64,000 bases of DNA from Litoribacterium kuwaitense (lineage in GTDB: Bacteria; Bacillota; Bacilli; Bacillales; DSM-28697). Position numbers and translations under genes: made by a program. The notes under the pieces are model-generated. The model saw only the letters and a list, made by a program, of their open reading frames with translations. It was not told the DNA's origin and searched no databases. This document shows positions 17,960 to 27,222 of the stretch, piece after piece; positions within the stretch are counted from its first letter, which is position 1; each line of letters starts with the position of its first letter. The stretch lies in contig NZ_JAALFC010000001.1 in assembly GCF_011058155.1 (NCBI RefSeq), forward strand, positions 124,001 through 188,000, given 5' to 3'.

Positions 17960-18922
17960 TTGAATTCAAAGGTATTAGCTGCAGCAGATATTGGTGGAAC
18001 AACGATAAAAATGGGATTGTTTCATTCAAGTGGTGATTTGATTGATCAGTGGGAAATCCCTACTGATACAAGCAATGACGGGGCTCAAGTTCCAGCGCAT
18101 TTGGCAGCGTCACTATCCCAGTATATGGATAAACATGAAATTGCAAAGGAAAATGTGCAAGGACTTGGTGTCGGCTGTCCTGGCTTTATGGACATGGAAA
18201 ATGGGGTCGTTCACCATGCAGTCAATATTGGCTGGAGAGACTTTCCTCTAAAACAAAAATTACAGGATGAAACAGATTTACCAGTGATTGTCGATAATGA
18301 CGCAAATGTTGCAGCGATCGGTGAAATGTGGAAGGGTGCGGGAAATGATGAAGCAGATTGCTTATGTATTACCCTTGGCACGGGCGTTGGCGGTGGAGTT
18401 ATTGTAAACAATGACATCGTTCATGGGTCATCGGGCATTGCTGGTGAAATTGGTCATGTCTCGGTTGTAAGAGAGAACGGCGCACCTTGTAACTGTGGTC
18501 GAACAGGCTGTTTAGAGACAATCGCTTCAGCCACTGGTATTGTTCGTCTTGCTCTCGATGCCTTGCAAGCTGACGAAACCCCCTCATTGCTTCGTAATCG
18601 TGATGAGGTGACGTCACAAGCTGTATTTGAAGCTGCAACAAAAGGAGACGAATTAGCGCAAAGTGTCGTTTCTTTTATGAGTCGGGAATTAGGCCATGCA
18701 CTTGCTCAAATTGCTGTCGTCTTAAACCCAAGTGTCATCGTGTTAGGCGGAGGAGTTTCTAAAGCGGGTGCGACACTCTTAGATCCCGTCCGAAAAGCTT
18801 TTGAGCAATCGGCATTACCGTTAGTTTCCTCAGCATGCGAAATTAAACAGGCTGTGCTCGGAAATGATGCAGGAATTGTTGGTTGTGCTTGGCTCGTGCG
18901 TGAGAAAATCTCTGGAAATTAA
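17960..18922 (+). CDS. glcK: glucokinase GlcK (ROK family)
   Basis: Phosphorylates cytosolic glucose to glucose-6-phosphate. 320 aa. N-terminal phosphate site DIGGTTIKMGL (about residues 9-19), catalytic DNDAN (about 113-117), sugar site GEIGHVSV, and the ROK zinc motif CNCGRTGCLE. TTG start 17960 lies after AAAGGGGAG. Order yqgQ-x-glcK-yqgS matches B. subtilis. A hairpin with a T tract follows. Confidence 0.95.
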   Translation: MNSKVLAAADIGGTTIKMGLFHSSGDLIDQWEIPTDTSNDGAQVPAHLAASLSQYMDKHEIAKENVQGLGVGCPGFMDMENGVVHHAVNIGWRDFPLKQKLQDETDLPVIVDNDANVAAIGEMWKGAGNDEADCLCITLGTGVGGGVIVNNDIVHGSSGIAGEIGHVSVVRENGAPCNCGRTGCLETIASATGIVRLALDALQADETPSLLRNRDEVTSQAVFEAATKGDELAQSVVSFMSRELGHALAQIAVVLNPSVIVLGGGVSKAGATLLDPVRKAFEQSALPLVSSACEIKQAVLGNDAGIVGCAWLVREKISGN

Positions 18923-18957
18923 GAAGTTTAACGATCATATACGATTTACAAAGAGAG

Positions 18958-18996
18958 ACGTTTGTCCATTTGGTCAAATGTTTTTCTTTTTTTTTG
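18958..18996 (+). terminator. glcK terminator
   Basis: ACGTTTG / CAAATGT stem (one G-U), 10-nt loop, then a long T-rich run. Confidence 0.65.
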
Positions 18997-19242
18997 CTGA
19001 AAAACGTAAACCCTATGTCTCCCATGGGCTAGAGCACGGAAAACGTCATTCAAACAGCATTGTCTGTGAAACTAAATGTCGATTTGTTTCGTCTAGTGGT
19101 TTAGGGATTGAATAAGAAGGCTATGGGGCATGGTAAGAGGCGTATGCTTTTTAGGTTGCGATTTTGTAAAGAACACATTAAGATATTGTATATTGTTTAA
19201 AAGAGTTGTAAATGGAGTGGAGTAACGGAGGAGGCTTTTTGA
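18997..19242 (+). other. intergenic region upstream of yqgS
   Basis: With the terminator, about 320 bases without a convincing gene. A weak promoter-like pair TTGCGA (19156-19161) / TAAGAT (19179-19184), 17 bp apart, could serve yqgS. A short open frame crossing the terminator is not credible. Confidence 0.45.
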
Positions 19243-21107
19243 ATGAAGAAGCGTATTGCATCTTCGAAATTCAGCATCGTTTTGCTGACGGTTGTGCTTT
19301 TATGGTTAAAAACGTATTTGATCTATCGTTTAGATTTTGATATTGGGATGAATTCATTCCTCGAACAATTTAATTTATTTATTAATCCGGCCAGTACATT
19401 ATTTTTGCTAATCGGGACAGTGTTTATTTTTGCAAAAAACGAAGAAGGGGTTGGCTACTGGCAGCGAGCATCGCTTATACACTTTTATTGTACGCTAATG
19501 TATTGTACTTCCGCTCCTTCAATGATTTTATTACAATGCCTGTACTGTTTATGACAAACAACGCCGCTGACCTTGGCTCAAGTTTTTTTGCTTTGATTAA
19601 GTTTTATGACATTTTGTTTTTTATCGATATTCTTTTTCTCGCTTGGTTTTTATACCGTAAACAGCCAGATATACAATTTCAATTTAAAAAGCTGGATATT
19701 CGTAAGTACTATGTCGCTGTTTCCGCTTTGTTTTTATTTAACTTAACACTTGCTGAAATCCAAATGCCTTGGCTTCTCACAAAGACATTTGACCGTGAAG
19801 TGATGGTTAAAAACTTAGGAACGGTCAATTATCACTTGCATGACATGTTTATGTCTTCAAAGACGTCCATGCAAAAAGCATTTGCTAATGAAAGTGAGCT
19901 TGATGAGATTATCAACTACGTTGAGGCAAATAAAAGTGATCCAAATACGAATATGACTGGGCTCATTGAAGGTAAGAACATTGTTTTTATTTCAATGGAA
20001 TCGATTCAAGAGTTTGTGATCGGTCAAGAAGTGGATGGAAAAGAAGTCACGCCATTTTTAAATGACTTAGTGGAAGAGTCTCTTTATTTTCCGGATTTTT
20101 ATCACCAGACAGGTCAAGGCAAGACGTCTGACTCCGAATTTCTCGTCGAAAACTCGTTATATCCTTTGCCGAGGGGTTCAGCTTTTGTTTCGCATCCCAA
20201 TAATGAGTTTAGGGCGGTTCCAGAAATTGTCGGCGAGCATGGCTATCGTTCCGCCGTATTTCATGCCAATGATGAGACATTTTGGAATCGAAACATGATT
20301 TATGACGAGCTTGGTTATGATGAGTTTTATGATATTGCCAGCTATACGTTAACAGAGGAAAACCAAGTCGGCTGGGGACTAAAGGACAAAGAGTTCTTTG
20401 CACAATCCATTCCTTATTTAAAAGAATTGGAGCAGCCGTTTTATACGAAATTTATTACTTTGACAAACCACTTCCCGTTTGATCTCGCTCCTGAAGAGCA
20501 AACATTTGCGCCTCTTGATACGAGCAGTGAAACGGTCAATAAATATTTTACAACTGTTCGTTATACAGATGACGCCATTCGCGATTTTTTTGCACAAATG
20601 AAGGGTGAAGGTTTGTATGAAGACACGGTCTTTATTTTATACGGCGACCATTTCGGCATCCCAGAATATAATTACAATGGCCTTGAAGAAGTGTTAGATA
20701 AAGAGCTCAGTTCATTTGACCATGTGAAACTTCAACGTGTACCACTCTTGATCCATATTCCAGGGTACGAAGACAATCGGATTGTTGAAGGAGTATATGG
20801 GCAAATTGATATGAAACCGACTTTACTCAACTTATTAGGTATAAAGAGCGATGGCCTATATTTTGGTCATGATATGCTGTCAGAAGACACCCCTTCTTTA
20901 ACAATATTACGAGATGGTAGTTTCATTACAGAAGAAGTATTATATACAAAAGGGATCTGTTATGATGCGGAATCAGGGAAGGAGCTAGACGCCTCTTCGT
21001 GTGAACCGTATCAAAACAAGGTTGACCAAGAGTTGAACTTCTCAGACAAAGTCATTTATGGCGACCTTTTACGTTTTCTCCAAGAGGAAACGCAATATCG
21101 TCAGTAA
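19243..21107 (+). CDS. yqgS: lipoteichoic acid synthase family protein YqgS (frameshifted in this sequence)
   Basis: LtaS-type enzyme that transfers glycerol-phosphate from phosphatidylglycerol. N-terminal membrane helices are followed by an extracytoplasmic sulfatase-like domain: NIVFISMESIQEF (metal-binding Glu region), GQGKTSDSEF (nucleophile Thr) and LYGDHFGIPEY. The first frame from ATG 19243 (after GGAGG) loses homology at the A6 tract 19434-19439. One more A gives FAKKRRRGWLLAASIAYTLL and then LYANVLYFRSFNDFIT in the main frame, restoring about 621 aa. The yqgS name rests on position after glcK. Confidence 0.88.
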
Positions 21108-21117
21108 CTGATCATTC

Positions 21118-21142
21118 ACCCTCTGTTGGCAGAGGGTGTTTT
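21118..21142 (+). terminator. yqgS terminator
   Basis: Perfect 8-bp stem ACCCTCTG / CAGAGGGT with loop TTGG, followed by G and T4. Confidence 0.8.
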
Positions 21143-21256
21143 GCTTGTTATGAAACATTGGCGACCAATTTTAAGAAAAATAAGCAAAAAAGCCCTGCAT
21201 AGGAAACAACTATGATACATCTTTGCTGTAAAATGGCTGGACATAGGAGGATGAAG

Positions 21257-21910
21257 ATGATCAAAATACTCATTGTCGAAGACGAAAAACCGATCTCTAA
21301 TTTAATCCGGATGAACTTAACCGATGCAGGTTACTTATGTACATGCGTTTGGGACGGTTTGGAAGCAGCAAATATTCTAGAAAAGGAAAGCTTTGACTTA
21401 ATTTTGCTTGACGTAATGATTCCTGAGATCAATGGTTATGAACTGATGGATTACATCAGACAGCTACAGATTCCAGTCATATTTTTAACTGCCAAATCAG
21501 ATGTGAACGATAAAGTGAAAGGGTTAAAATTAGGCGCTGAAGATTATATGACAAAGCCTTTTGAAATTGTTGAGCTGTTAGCGCGAATAGAAACCGTTTT
21601 ACGTCGATACGATAAAGCGTCCAAGTATCTTCAGTTGTTTGATATACATATTGATACACAATCACGCGTCGTGCAAAAGGCGGGCAAAGAGGTGCAATTA
21701 ACTGCAAAGGAATATGAGCTATTATTATTGTTCTGCAGAAATAAAAACATCGCTCTTTATCGTGAACATATTTACGAAAACATATGGGGAGATGTGTATG
21801 TTGGACAAAGTCGAACAGTCGATTTGCATATTCAAAGAATGCGGAAAAAATTAGGATTGGAACATAAGATAGTTGCTGTGTATAAAGTTGGGTATCGCTT
21901 GGAGGTGTAG
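21257..21910 (+). CDS. OmpR-family response regulator
   Basis: 217 aa. Receiver domain (about 1-115) with acidic pair EDE (8-10), phospho-acceptor D52 in ILLDVMIP, switch Thr in LTAKSD and Lys in MTKPF. C-terminal winged helix (about 125-217) with VDLHIQRMRKKL. ATG 21257 is 6 nt after AGGAGG; the ATG at 21251 abuts the ribosome site. Followed after 2 bp by a histidine kinase and then a membrane protein. This three-gene unit is not in the B. subtilis yqgS-yqgT interval. Its signal and targets are unknown. Confidence 0.93.
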   Translation: MIKILIVEDEKPISNLIRMNLTDAGYLCTCVWDGLEAANILEKESFDLILLDVMIPEINGYELMDYIRQLQIPVIFLTAKSDVNDKVKGLKLGAEDYMTKPFEIVELLARIETVLRRYDKASKYLQLFDIHIDTQSRVVQKAGKEVQLTAKEYELLLLFCRNKNIALYREHIYENIWGDVYVGQSRTVDLHIQRMRKKLGLEHKIVAVYKVGYRLEV

Positions 21911-21912
21911 CG

Positions 21913-23364
21913 ATGACGTTTTTCTGGAAAATTTTCTTTAGTACGCTCTTGATAAGTGTTTCTTTTTTTTCTGTCGGCCTTTATTTATTAATGGATCGTA
22001 ACTTTAATTCGGCGATGGAACGGGAAATTGATGCTGCTTATGATTTAAGTGATATTATTCATTATTCGATGAATAATGAATTAAAAAACCAATATAATGT
22101 TCATGTGGAAATGAATGTAAATGAAAAACAATTAGCAGCATTACAAGAAAAGATTACAAATACTGCTAACGCGATGAATATTAATCATATTAACGGCTTA
22201 ATTTCTTTCCGAATTAGTGACAGTGACTATCAAATTGTTTTCTCATCATTAAATAGCATACCAGACAATGACATGTTGAAAGAGGTCTCTGAGAATGAGA
22301 AGGGCTACACATTCCATACGACGAGTGATGACACATATGTTCAAGTATTTCGACCCACTACGTTGTATGGTGAGCGATATTATATTGAAGTATTAAGAGA
22401 CGTTTCACACATCTTTTATAATCAACAGCAGCAGTACGAAATGTTTATTAAGCTTATCATTGCTATGCTGATTGTTGTCGGAGGGATTACAGCTGTCATC
22501 TCCAAATGGCTGACCAAACCGGTCAAAAGGTTAACAGAGGCAACAAATGAAATTGCATCAGGACATTTTAATAAACAGATTGAGATTAAAAGCAGGGATG
22601 AATTCGCTGTTTTATTAAGTCATTTTAATACGATGGCAGCTAAATTAGAAAAACAAATGAATGAGCTGAAGCAGGAAGCAGAAAAGCAAGAGCTGTTTGT
22701 CGCCTCTTTTTCACATGAGCTAAAGACCCCATTAACGTCAATTATTGGCTACGCGGACATGTTGCGAACTAAACGCATGTCCAATGAAAATATCGTGCTT
22801 TCTGCACAATATATTTTTGAAGAAGGAAAACGGCTTGAGAAATTGTCAATGAGACTCCTGGAAATCGTCGCTCTAAAACAGAAAGACATCATCGTAAAAA
22901 AGGTTTCTGTGCAAACATTTTTGGATGAGACGATCAAATCGTTGCAGCCAGTGTGTGAAAAATCTGAAATTAAGATTAAACAGCACGTCGAACCAGGGAG
23001 GATCGAGATTGAACCTGAGCTGATCAAAACGGTTTGTTTAAATTTGCTAGATAATGCCCGAAAAGCGATCGGAAGCAATGGTCAAATTGTAGTGACAGGA
23101 AAACAGCAAAACGATCATTATGAAATATCCATTTGTGATAATGGAAAAGGAATGGAAGAAAGTGAGTTAGACAAAATCACCCAAGCTTTTTATATGGTTG
23201 ATCAGTCGAGAACTCATGTTGAAGGAGGCGTAGGCCTGGGGCTAAGCCTTTCGGCAGAAATCCTTAAATTGCATGAAGCAACGATGTATTTTACGAGCAA
23301 AGTCAATCAAGGGACGTGTGTAACAATACCACTGAAAAAGGCTGTGGACGATTATGAACGTTAA
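21913..23364 (+). CDS. membrane sensor histidine kinase
   Basis: 483 aa. Two membrane helices (about 6-26 and 178-198) flank a sensor domain of about 150 residues. HAMP (about 199-250) precedes the HisKA H-box SFSHELKTPL with phospho-acceptor His at about residue 268. The HATPase domain has N-box NLLDNARKAI, G1 DNGKGM and G2 GGVGLGLSL. Partner of the adjacent response regulator. The sensor domain does not show a family I recognise. It overlaps the next gene by 11 bp, which suggests the three products act together. Confidence 0.94.
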   Translation: MTFFWKIFFSTLLISVSFFSVGLYLLMDRNFNSAMEREIDAAYDLSDIIHYSMNNELKNQYNVHVEMNVNEKQLAALQEKITNTANAMNINHINGLISFRISDSDYQIVFSSLNSIPDNDMLKEVSENEKGYTFHTTSDDTYVQVFRPTTLYGERYYIEVLRDVSHIFYNQQQQYEMFIKLIIAMLIVVGGITAVISKWLTKPVKRLTEATNEIASGHFNKQIEIKSRDEFAVLLSHFNTMAAKLEKQMNELKQEAEKQELFVASFSHELKTPLTSIIGYADMLRTKRMSNENIVLSAQYIFEEGKRLEKLSMRLLEIVALKQKDIIVKKVSVQTFLDETIKSLQPVCEKSEIKIKQHVEPGRIEIEPELIKTVCLNLLDNARKAIGSNGQIVVTGKQQNDHYEISICDNGKGMEESELDKITQAFYMVDQSRTHVEGGVGLGLSLSAEILKLHEATMYFTSKVNQGTCVTIPLKKAVDDYER

Positions 23365-24493
23365 GGCATCGGTAAATATTGCTTTCTTTTGCTTGTTACT
23401 TGTTTTGCTTGCGTTAGCGCCTTTGTTTATCGCTGAAATAAAAAATAAACGGTTGTTGAATGCTGTCTACACAGAAACGTTAGATGACAAAAAATACGTG
23501 TCTTCGGAAAATATCGAAGTAAGTACAAAAATCGCGACGATTCAAAGCGCAGTTTCGAATACTAGAGGAATCGTCACTTGGAATGAGCAGGTCAGCGATG
23601 TTCGTGATGAGGATATTGCACGTACTGTAATAGAGGAGCTTAAGAAACTGCAAAAAGTAAAGGTCATTCCTTCTCGCATAGACTTCTCGAGCAAATATGC
23701 CATTGAGCGCTTGATCAAAAAAGATTTTATCGATGTAAATAATCCCCAGATCAAGGTGGACATACAAGAAGTGCGGCTCGCATTTGATGATTATTCAATT
23801 GTCGTTTGGATGGATGATGAAGCAGATCTGATTTATCAATTCGAAATTTATTCAAAAGAACATTCTGTCATTACTAAAGAGACGCCAGCAGTTCAAGCTT
23901 ATATGGATTATTTAGGGTTGCCCTCTGATCATATTCAGCATAAATCAGGCTCATCAGGAAGGTTTGGATATTATCAATATAGCAATGAAGAGGTCGATCT
24001 CTCCTATCTCTATGTTCAAGAAAAGCATTATTTTGCGGTCCAAATTGATAAAGCAAATAGTCTTTATTTTAATTATGATCCGGAAGACTACCAGTTGATT
24101 CAAGCGGAAAATGAGTCCCTCGTCTCCTTAACAGATCATGAGCGCCGTGTCATCTATCTTTCTTGGGAGCATACCCCTAATCAAGACATGTATACTGCTG
24201 CAAAAGCGCTAAAGACCTTTAAGGAATCCTTTGAAGGAGTTACAGCGAGCATCGTGAAGTCCGACCTAAACATTCCGTCTATTCGACTAAATGATTTTAA
24301 TAAAGAAGATCAATCAACGACATCGACGTATTTCATTGATGATAATGAAGGTGGCGTCTATCAAGTGTTTGTAAATACGATGGCATTAGACCGTTCAGAT
24401 CAAGAAAATCTGTTAAAGAGTTTGGAAATTGTGCCAAAAGCAGAAAACGAAAATTTAGATGAGATAACGATTGTCGAGCCGTTTCTTGGCTAA
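23354..24493 (+). CDS. unknown membrane-anchored protein cotranscribed with the two-component system
   Basis: 379 aa. One N-terminal hydrophobic helix (about residues 8-28), then a polar, probably extracytoplasmic part with no cysteines and no motif I can name. The pattern of alternating beta-like segments recalls two-component accessory proteins (as YycH/YycI beside WalK), but this is only by position. ATG 23354 lies inside the kinase gene, with an AAGGCTGTGGA region upstream. A terminator follows. It may modulate the kinase or sense its signal. Confidence 0.7.
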   Translation: MNVKASVNIAFFCLLLVLLALAPLFIAEIKNKRLLNAVYTETLDDKKYVSSENIEVSTKIATIQSAVSNTRGIVTWNEQVSDVRDEDIARTVIEELKKLQKVKVIPSRIDFSSKYAIERLIKKDFIDVNNPQIKVDIQEVRLAFDDYSIVVWMDDEADLIYQFEIYSKEHSVITKETPAVQAYMDYLGLPSDHIQHKSGSSGRFGYYQYSNEEVDLSYLYVQEKHYFAVQIDKANSLYFNYDPEDYQLIQAENESLVSLTDHERRVIYLSWEHTPNQDMYTAAKALKTFKESFEGVTASIVKSDLNIPSIRLNDFNKEDQSTTSTYFIDDNEGGVYQVFVNTMALDRSDQENLLKSLEIVPKAENENLDEITIVEPFLG

Positions 24494-24524
24494 TGATAGC
24501 AATATCATACTATGTCAGAGTGCA

Positions 24525-24559
24525 GCAAAAAGTCGACAATGACTTTGCATCGTTTTTTT
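24525..24559 (+). terminator. terminator of the two-component operon
   Basis: GCAAAAAGTC / GACTTTGC stem (one bulge) followed by T7. The preceding TCAGAGTGCAG resembles the sodA terminator. Confidence 0.6.
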
Positions 24560-24969
24560 ACCTCACCGTCGTAACAATGATGTTGTAAATGATGCAAAAA
24601 TGACGGTAAAATGATCGCTGCTTGATACAGACTGGCCGTACACTGATTGTAGTTTTTCATTATGAACCTAGCTGAAGAAAAGTTGTTTCTCGGTTTCTTT
24701 TTCAGCGTTGGCAGTATGTGTATTGGCAGAACCCTTGTCAAGTGAGTTCTATATCATCTTTTTGAAAATCCAGATTCTACATTGAACGCCTGTGCCAATG
24801 TTAATGCTTTTGATTTGTAATCCCCCCTTAACGTTTCAAGAAAAGGGAGCTGATTTTTTGAGAAATACGTAACCATGAATCAATAAACGTCGTACATAAA
24901 GTACTCGGAGGTATTTGCTGTTCATGCAGGTGCATATAGTTATATTGAGCAAATGAACGGAGGGATGTT
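24560..24969 (+). other. intergenic region before yqgT
   Basis: About 410 bases without a gene I can support. The 78-aa minus-strand open frame has no ribosome site or recognisable sequence. Base composition is A+T-rich in patches; nothing repeated is evident. Confidence 0.4.
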
Positions 24970-25851
24970 TTGAATAATCATTTACCAACGATCAGTCATC
25001 TTTATAACAGGATAACTCGTTTAGAGGAGCGTTATCCTTTTGTCCGTGTGCAAACAATCGGTCATTCCGTCTTGCGGAGACCAATTTTTGAGGTGAGTAT
25101 AGGAGAAGGCAGTCGCCAGCTACATGCAAATGCATCTTTTCATGCTCATGAATGGATTACCTCACTATCGTTGCTGGAATTTTTAGAAACATATGCTTAC
25201 CATAGTGCTTATTCACCGAATAGTCATTGGGCTTTAACATATCAGGAAACAAATTTGTCTACTGTGCCAATTGTTAACCCTGATGGTGTGGCGCTTTTGC
25301 TAGACGGTGTAGAGTCAGCAGGCGAATGGCAAAATGACGTGCTCTCTTTAAACCGAAACAGCTATGATTTTACGGGCTGGAAAGCGAATATTCGTGGGGT
25401 AGATTTAAATAATCAGTTTCCCGCAGGATGGGAGATTGAACAACAACGAAAACCGCAAGCGCCTGCACATAGAGATTATCCAGGACCTAAGCCTTTAAGT
25501 GAGCCAGAAGCGCTGGCTATGGAAGCGCTTGTCTCAGCAAACGATTTTGAGCAAGTCGTTGCTTTTCACACCCAAGGCAAAGTGATTTATTGGGGATATC
25601 AGCACAAAGAGCCAACGGTATCAAGACAAATAGTGACTTCGTTTCAAAACGTTTGCGGTTATGAGCCGGTCCAAACCATTGACAGTCACGCTGGATTTAA
25701 GGACTGGTTTATTCAAACGCATAGACGACCAGGGTTTACAGTAGAGCTCGGAAAAGGGATCAACCCGCTGCCGCTGAGTATGTATCGTGAGATATATCAG
25801 GCAACAGAACAAATTATGGCCGCCTTTTTAAAGACAAAAGATTCCTGCTAA
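24970..25851 (+). CDS. yqgT: M14-family peptidase YqgT (gamma-D-glutamyl-L-diamino acid endopeptidase type)
   Basis: 293 aa zinc carboxypeptidase of family M14. Zinc ligands in FHAHEW (HxxE) and the third His in VVAFHTQGKV; catalytic Glu in FTVELGKG. VPIVNPDGV and LNNQFPAGWE are typical substrate-site segments. It would cut muropeptides; the specificity is taken from the B. subtilis YqgT-type family. No signal peptide is evident, which fits a cytoplasmic muropeptide recycling role. TTG start 24970 after GGAGGG. Confidence 0.9.
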   Translation: MNNHLPTISHLYNRITRLEERYPFVRVQTIGHSVLRRPIFEVSIGEGSRQLHANASFHAHEWITSLSLLEFLETYAYHSAYSPNSHWALTYQETNLSTVPIVNPDGVALLLDGVESAGEWQNDVLSLNRNSYDFTGWKANIRGVDLNNQFPAGWEIEQQRKPQAPAHRDYPGPKPLSEPEALAMEALVSANDFEQVVAFHTQGKVIYWGYQHKEPTVSRQIVTSFQNVCGYEPVQTIDSHAGFKDWFIQTHRRPGFTVELGKGINPLPLSMYREIYQATEQIMAAFLKTKDSC

Positions 25852-25929
25852 AAAGAATAGAGTGGAAACGATTGGTTTTTCATTGTGAAGTCAAAACCTA
25901 AACGGTAGAATAGAGAGAAAGAATGATAG

Positions 25930-26994
25930 ATGATGGAGAGAATAATGTGGATGAAAATGTTGAAAGGGGTCTTGCTTTTTTGCCTAATCTTATTGGTGAG
26001 CTGTAATCAAGCGTCATCCCTTGGTCAAGCAAGTGTCAGTGCGAAAAGCTTAGAATTAAAGCAGGTCGGTATCAATGGCCTTGTCACTTTAGAAAGGACA
26101 GATGATGAGGCTTGGGAATTTATTCAATGGAAAAATAACGCGGAATTATATTTCTTAAAAAGGGAGCCTGAGAAGACCACGATCGTGCTTTATCATTTAC
26201 ATACCGGCTCGCAAAAAGTGTTATATGCGACAACGGATATTGTCAGTGCTGCCCAATATGAGCGAAGCCAGCAAAGGTTTGCTCTTCATACAAGCCAAAC
26301 AGGGACAGACAGCACATTGTTAATCATCGATTCGGACGGCAACGTGTTAAATAAAAAAACAGCACAGGCCAATGACCTGTATATTGCGTTAAACCCTATG
26401 AATGCCTCGACTATGGTCATCTCTTCATTTAATCGAGACTGGAGCTTTAACACAGAAGTATGGAACTACGATACGGATGAGGTTATGAAAGTGGATACGG
26501 CCTCACCATTTGTCAAATGGATTAATGCATCTTCACTCATGTACCAAAATGCTGAAGACAATTCGCTTCATGTCGTTGAGAAAGAAGCGCATTCGGACAT
26601 TCCCTTGCAAGCAGCTGTGAAGGATTTTTATATTGATGCACCAAATGTAGCCTTACTCCTAGAGCGTGAGTCTCGTCTCATGATCGGTATATATAAGATC
26701 GTAGAAGGCATTTTTCAAGAACAAGCGATGATTCCGTGGAAGGGAGACAGCTTTTTTTTGCCACCGTTGCAATTTCATCCGGAAAAAAACCAATTTTTTG
26801 TCATGCAAAATCGTATGGAGCAATCAATGTTACATACGTATCGTTTAAGCGATGGTGAGTCGCTGCAGGAGGTTCAATTGCCGATGAATCATCGTCTCGA
26901 TGTATCGCCGAATGGTGAGTGGGCTATCGTACATTCTTACGATCAGGCAACGATTGTTCGCTTACGATCTAGCGAGACGAAGGAGATTTTGTAG
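25930..26994 (+). CDS. yqgU: lipoprotein YqgU-like
   Basis: 354 aa. N-terminal signal peptide with lipobox LVSC (Cys about residue 25), so lipidated and extracytoplasmic. The rest contains repeated beta-strand segments like a propeller (YFLKREPEKTTIVLYHLHTG, LSDGESLQEVQLP, LDVSPNGEWAIVHSYD). Placed after yqgT as in B. subtilis. Function unknown. Several ATGs lie within the first ten codons, so the start is uncertain by up to ten residues. Confidence 0.78.
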   Translation: MMERIMWMKMLKGVLLFCLILLVSCNQASSLGQASVSAKSLELKQVGINGLVTLERTDDEAWEFIQWKNNAELYFLKREPEKTTIVLYHLHTGSQKVLYATTDIVSAAQYERSQQRFALHTSQTGTDSTLLIIDSDGNVLNKKTAQANDLYIALNPMNASTMVISSFNRDWSFNTEVWNYDTDEVMKVDTASPFVKWINASSLMYQNAEDNSLHVVEKEAHSDIPLQAAVKDFYIDAPNVALLLERESRLMIGIYKIVEGIFQEQAMIPWKGDSFFLPPLQFHPEKNQFFVMQNRMEQSMLHTYRLSDGESLQEVQLPMNHRLDVSPNGEWAIVHSYDQATIVRLRSSETKEIL

Positions 26995-26999
26995 CTGAG

Positions 27000-27028
27000 T
27001 TGAGAAATCTTTGATCATTTGAGATAAT
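27000..27028 (+). promoter_or_regulatory. promoter of the thiamine operon
   Basis: TTGAGA (27000-27005), 17 bp, GATAAT (27023-27028), directly upstream of the TPP riboswitch. Confidence 0.7.
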
Positions 27029-27040
27029 ATAGTGAATGAG

Positions 27041-27131
27041 TGACTAGAGGTGCCCAATATGGGCTGAGAAAAAGAAATCGATTCTTTTACTCTTTGAACC
27101 TGCTCTGGGTTGTTCCAGCGAAGGGAAGTCA
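27041..27131 (+). promoter_or_regulatory. TPP riboswitch (THI box)
   Basis: P1 TGACT / AGTCA encloses the conserved aptamer segments GAGGTGCCC, GGGCTGAGA, CTTTGAACCTG, CTCTGGGTTGTTCCAGCG and AAGGGAAG. Binding of thiamine pyrophosphate is expected to favour the terminator at 27171 and switch the thiE-S-thiG-thiO operon off. Confidence 0.96.
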
Positions 27132-27170
27132 CGGTGTAACGTTAGATGGGTTGATTTATACCATCCGTAC

Positions 27171-27202
27171 AGCCGTTTCCCTATGGAAAACGGCTTTATT
27201 TT
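27171..27202 (+). terminator. riboswitch-controlled terminator
   Basis: AGCCGTTTCC / GGAAAACGGCT stem followed by TTATTTTTT, just upstream of the thiE ribosome site; the expression platform of the TPP riboswitch. Confidence 0.88.
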
Positions 27203-27222
27203 TTATAAAGGAGGATTTCTAT

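Noticed and set aside
18864-19115. 83-aa open frame on the plus strand after glcK
   Set aside because: Overlaps the end of glcK and runs through its terminator and T tract; composition is not protein-like.
24505-24741. 78-aa open frame on the minus strand
   Set aside because: No ribosome site or recognisable sequence; crosses the terminator of the two-component operon.
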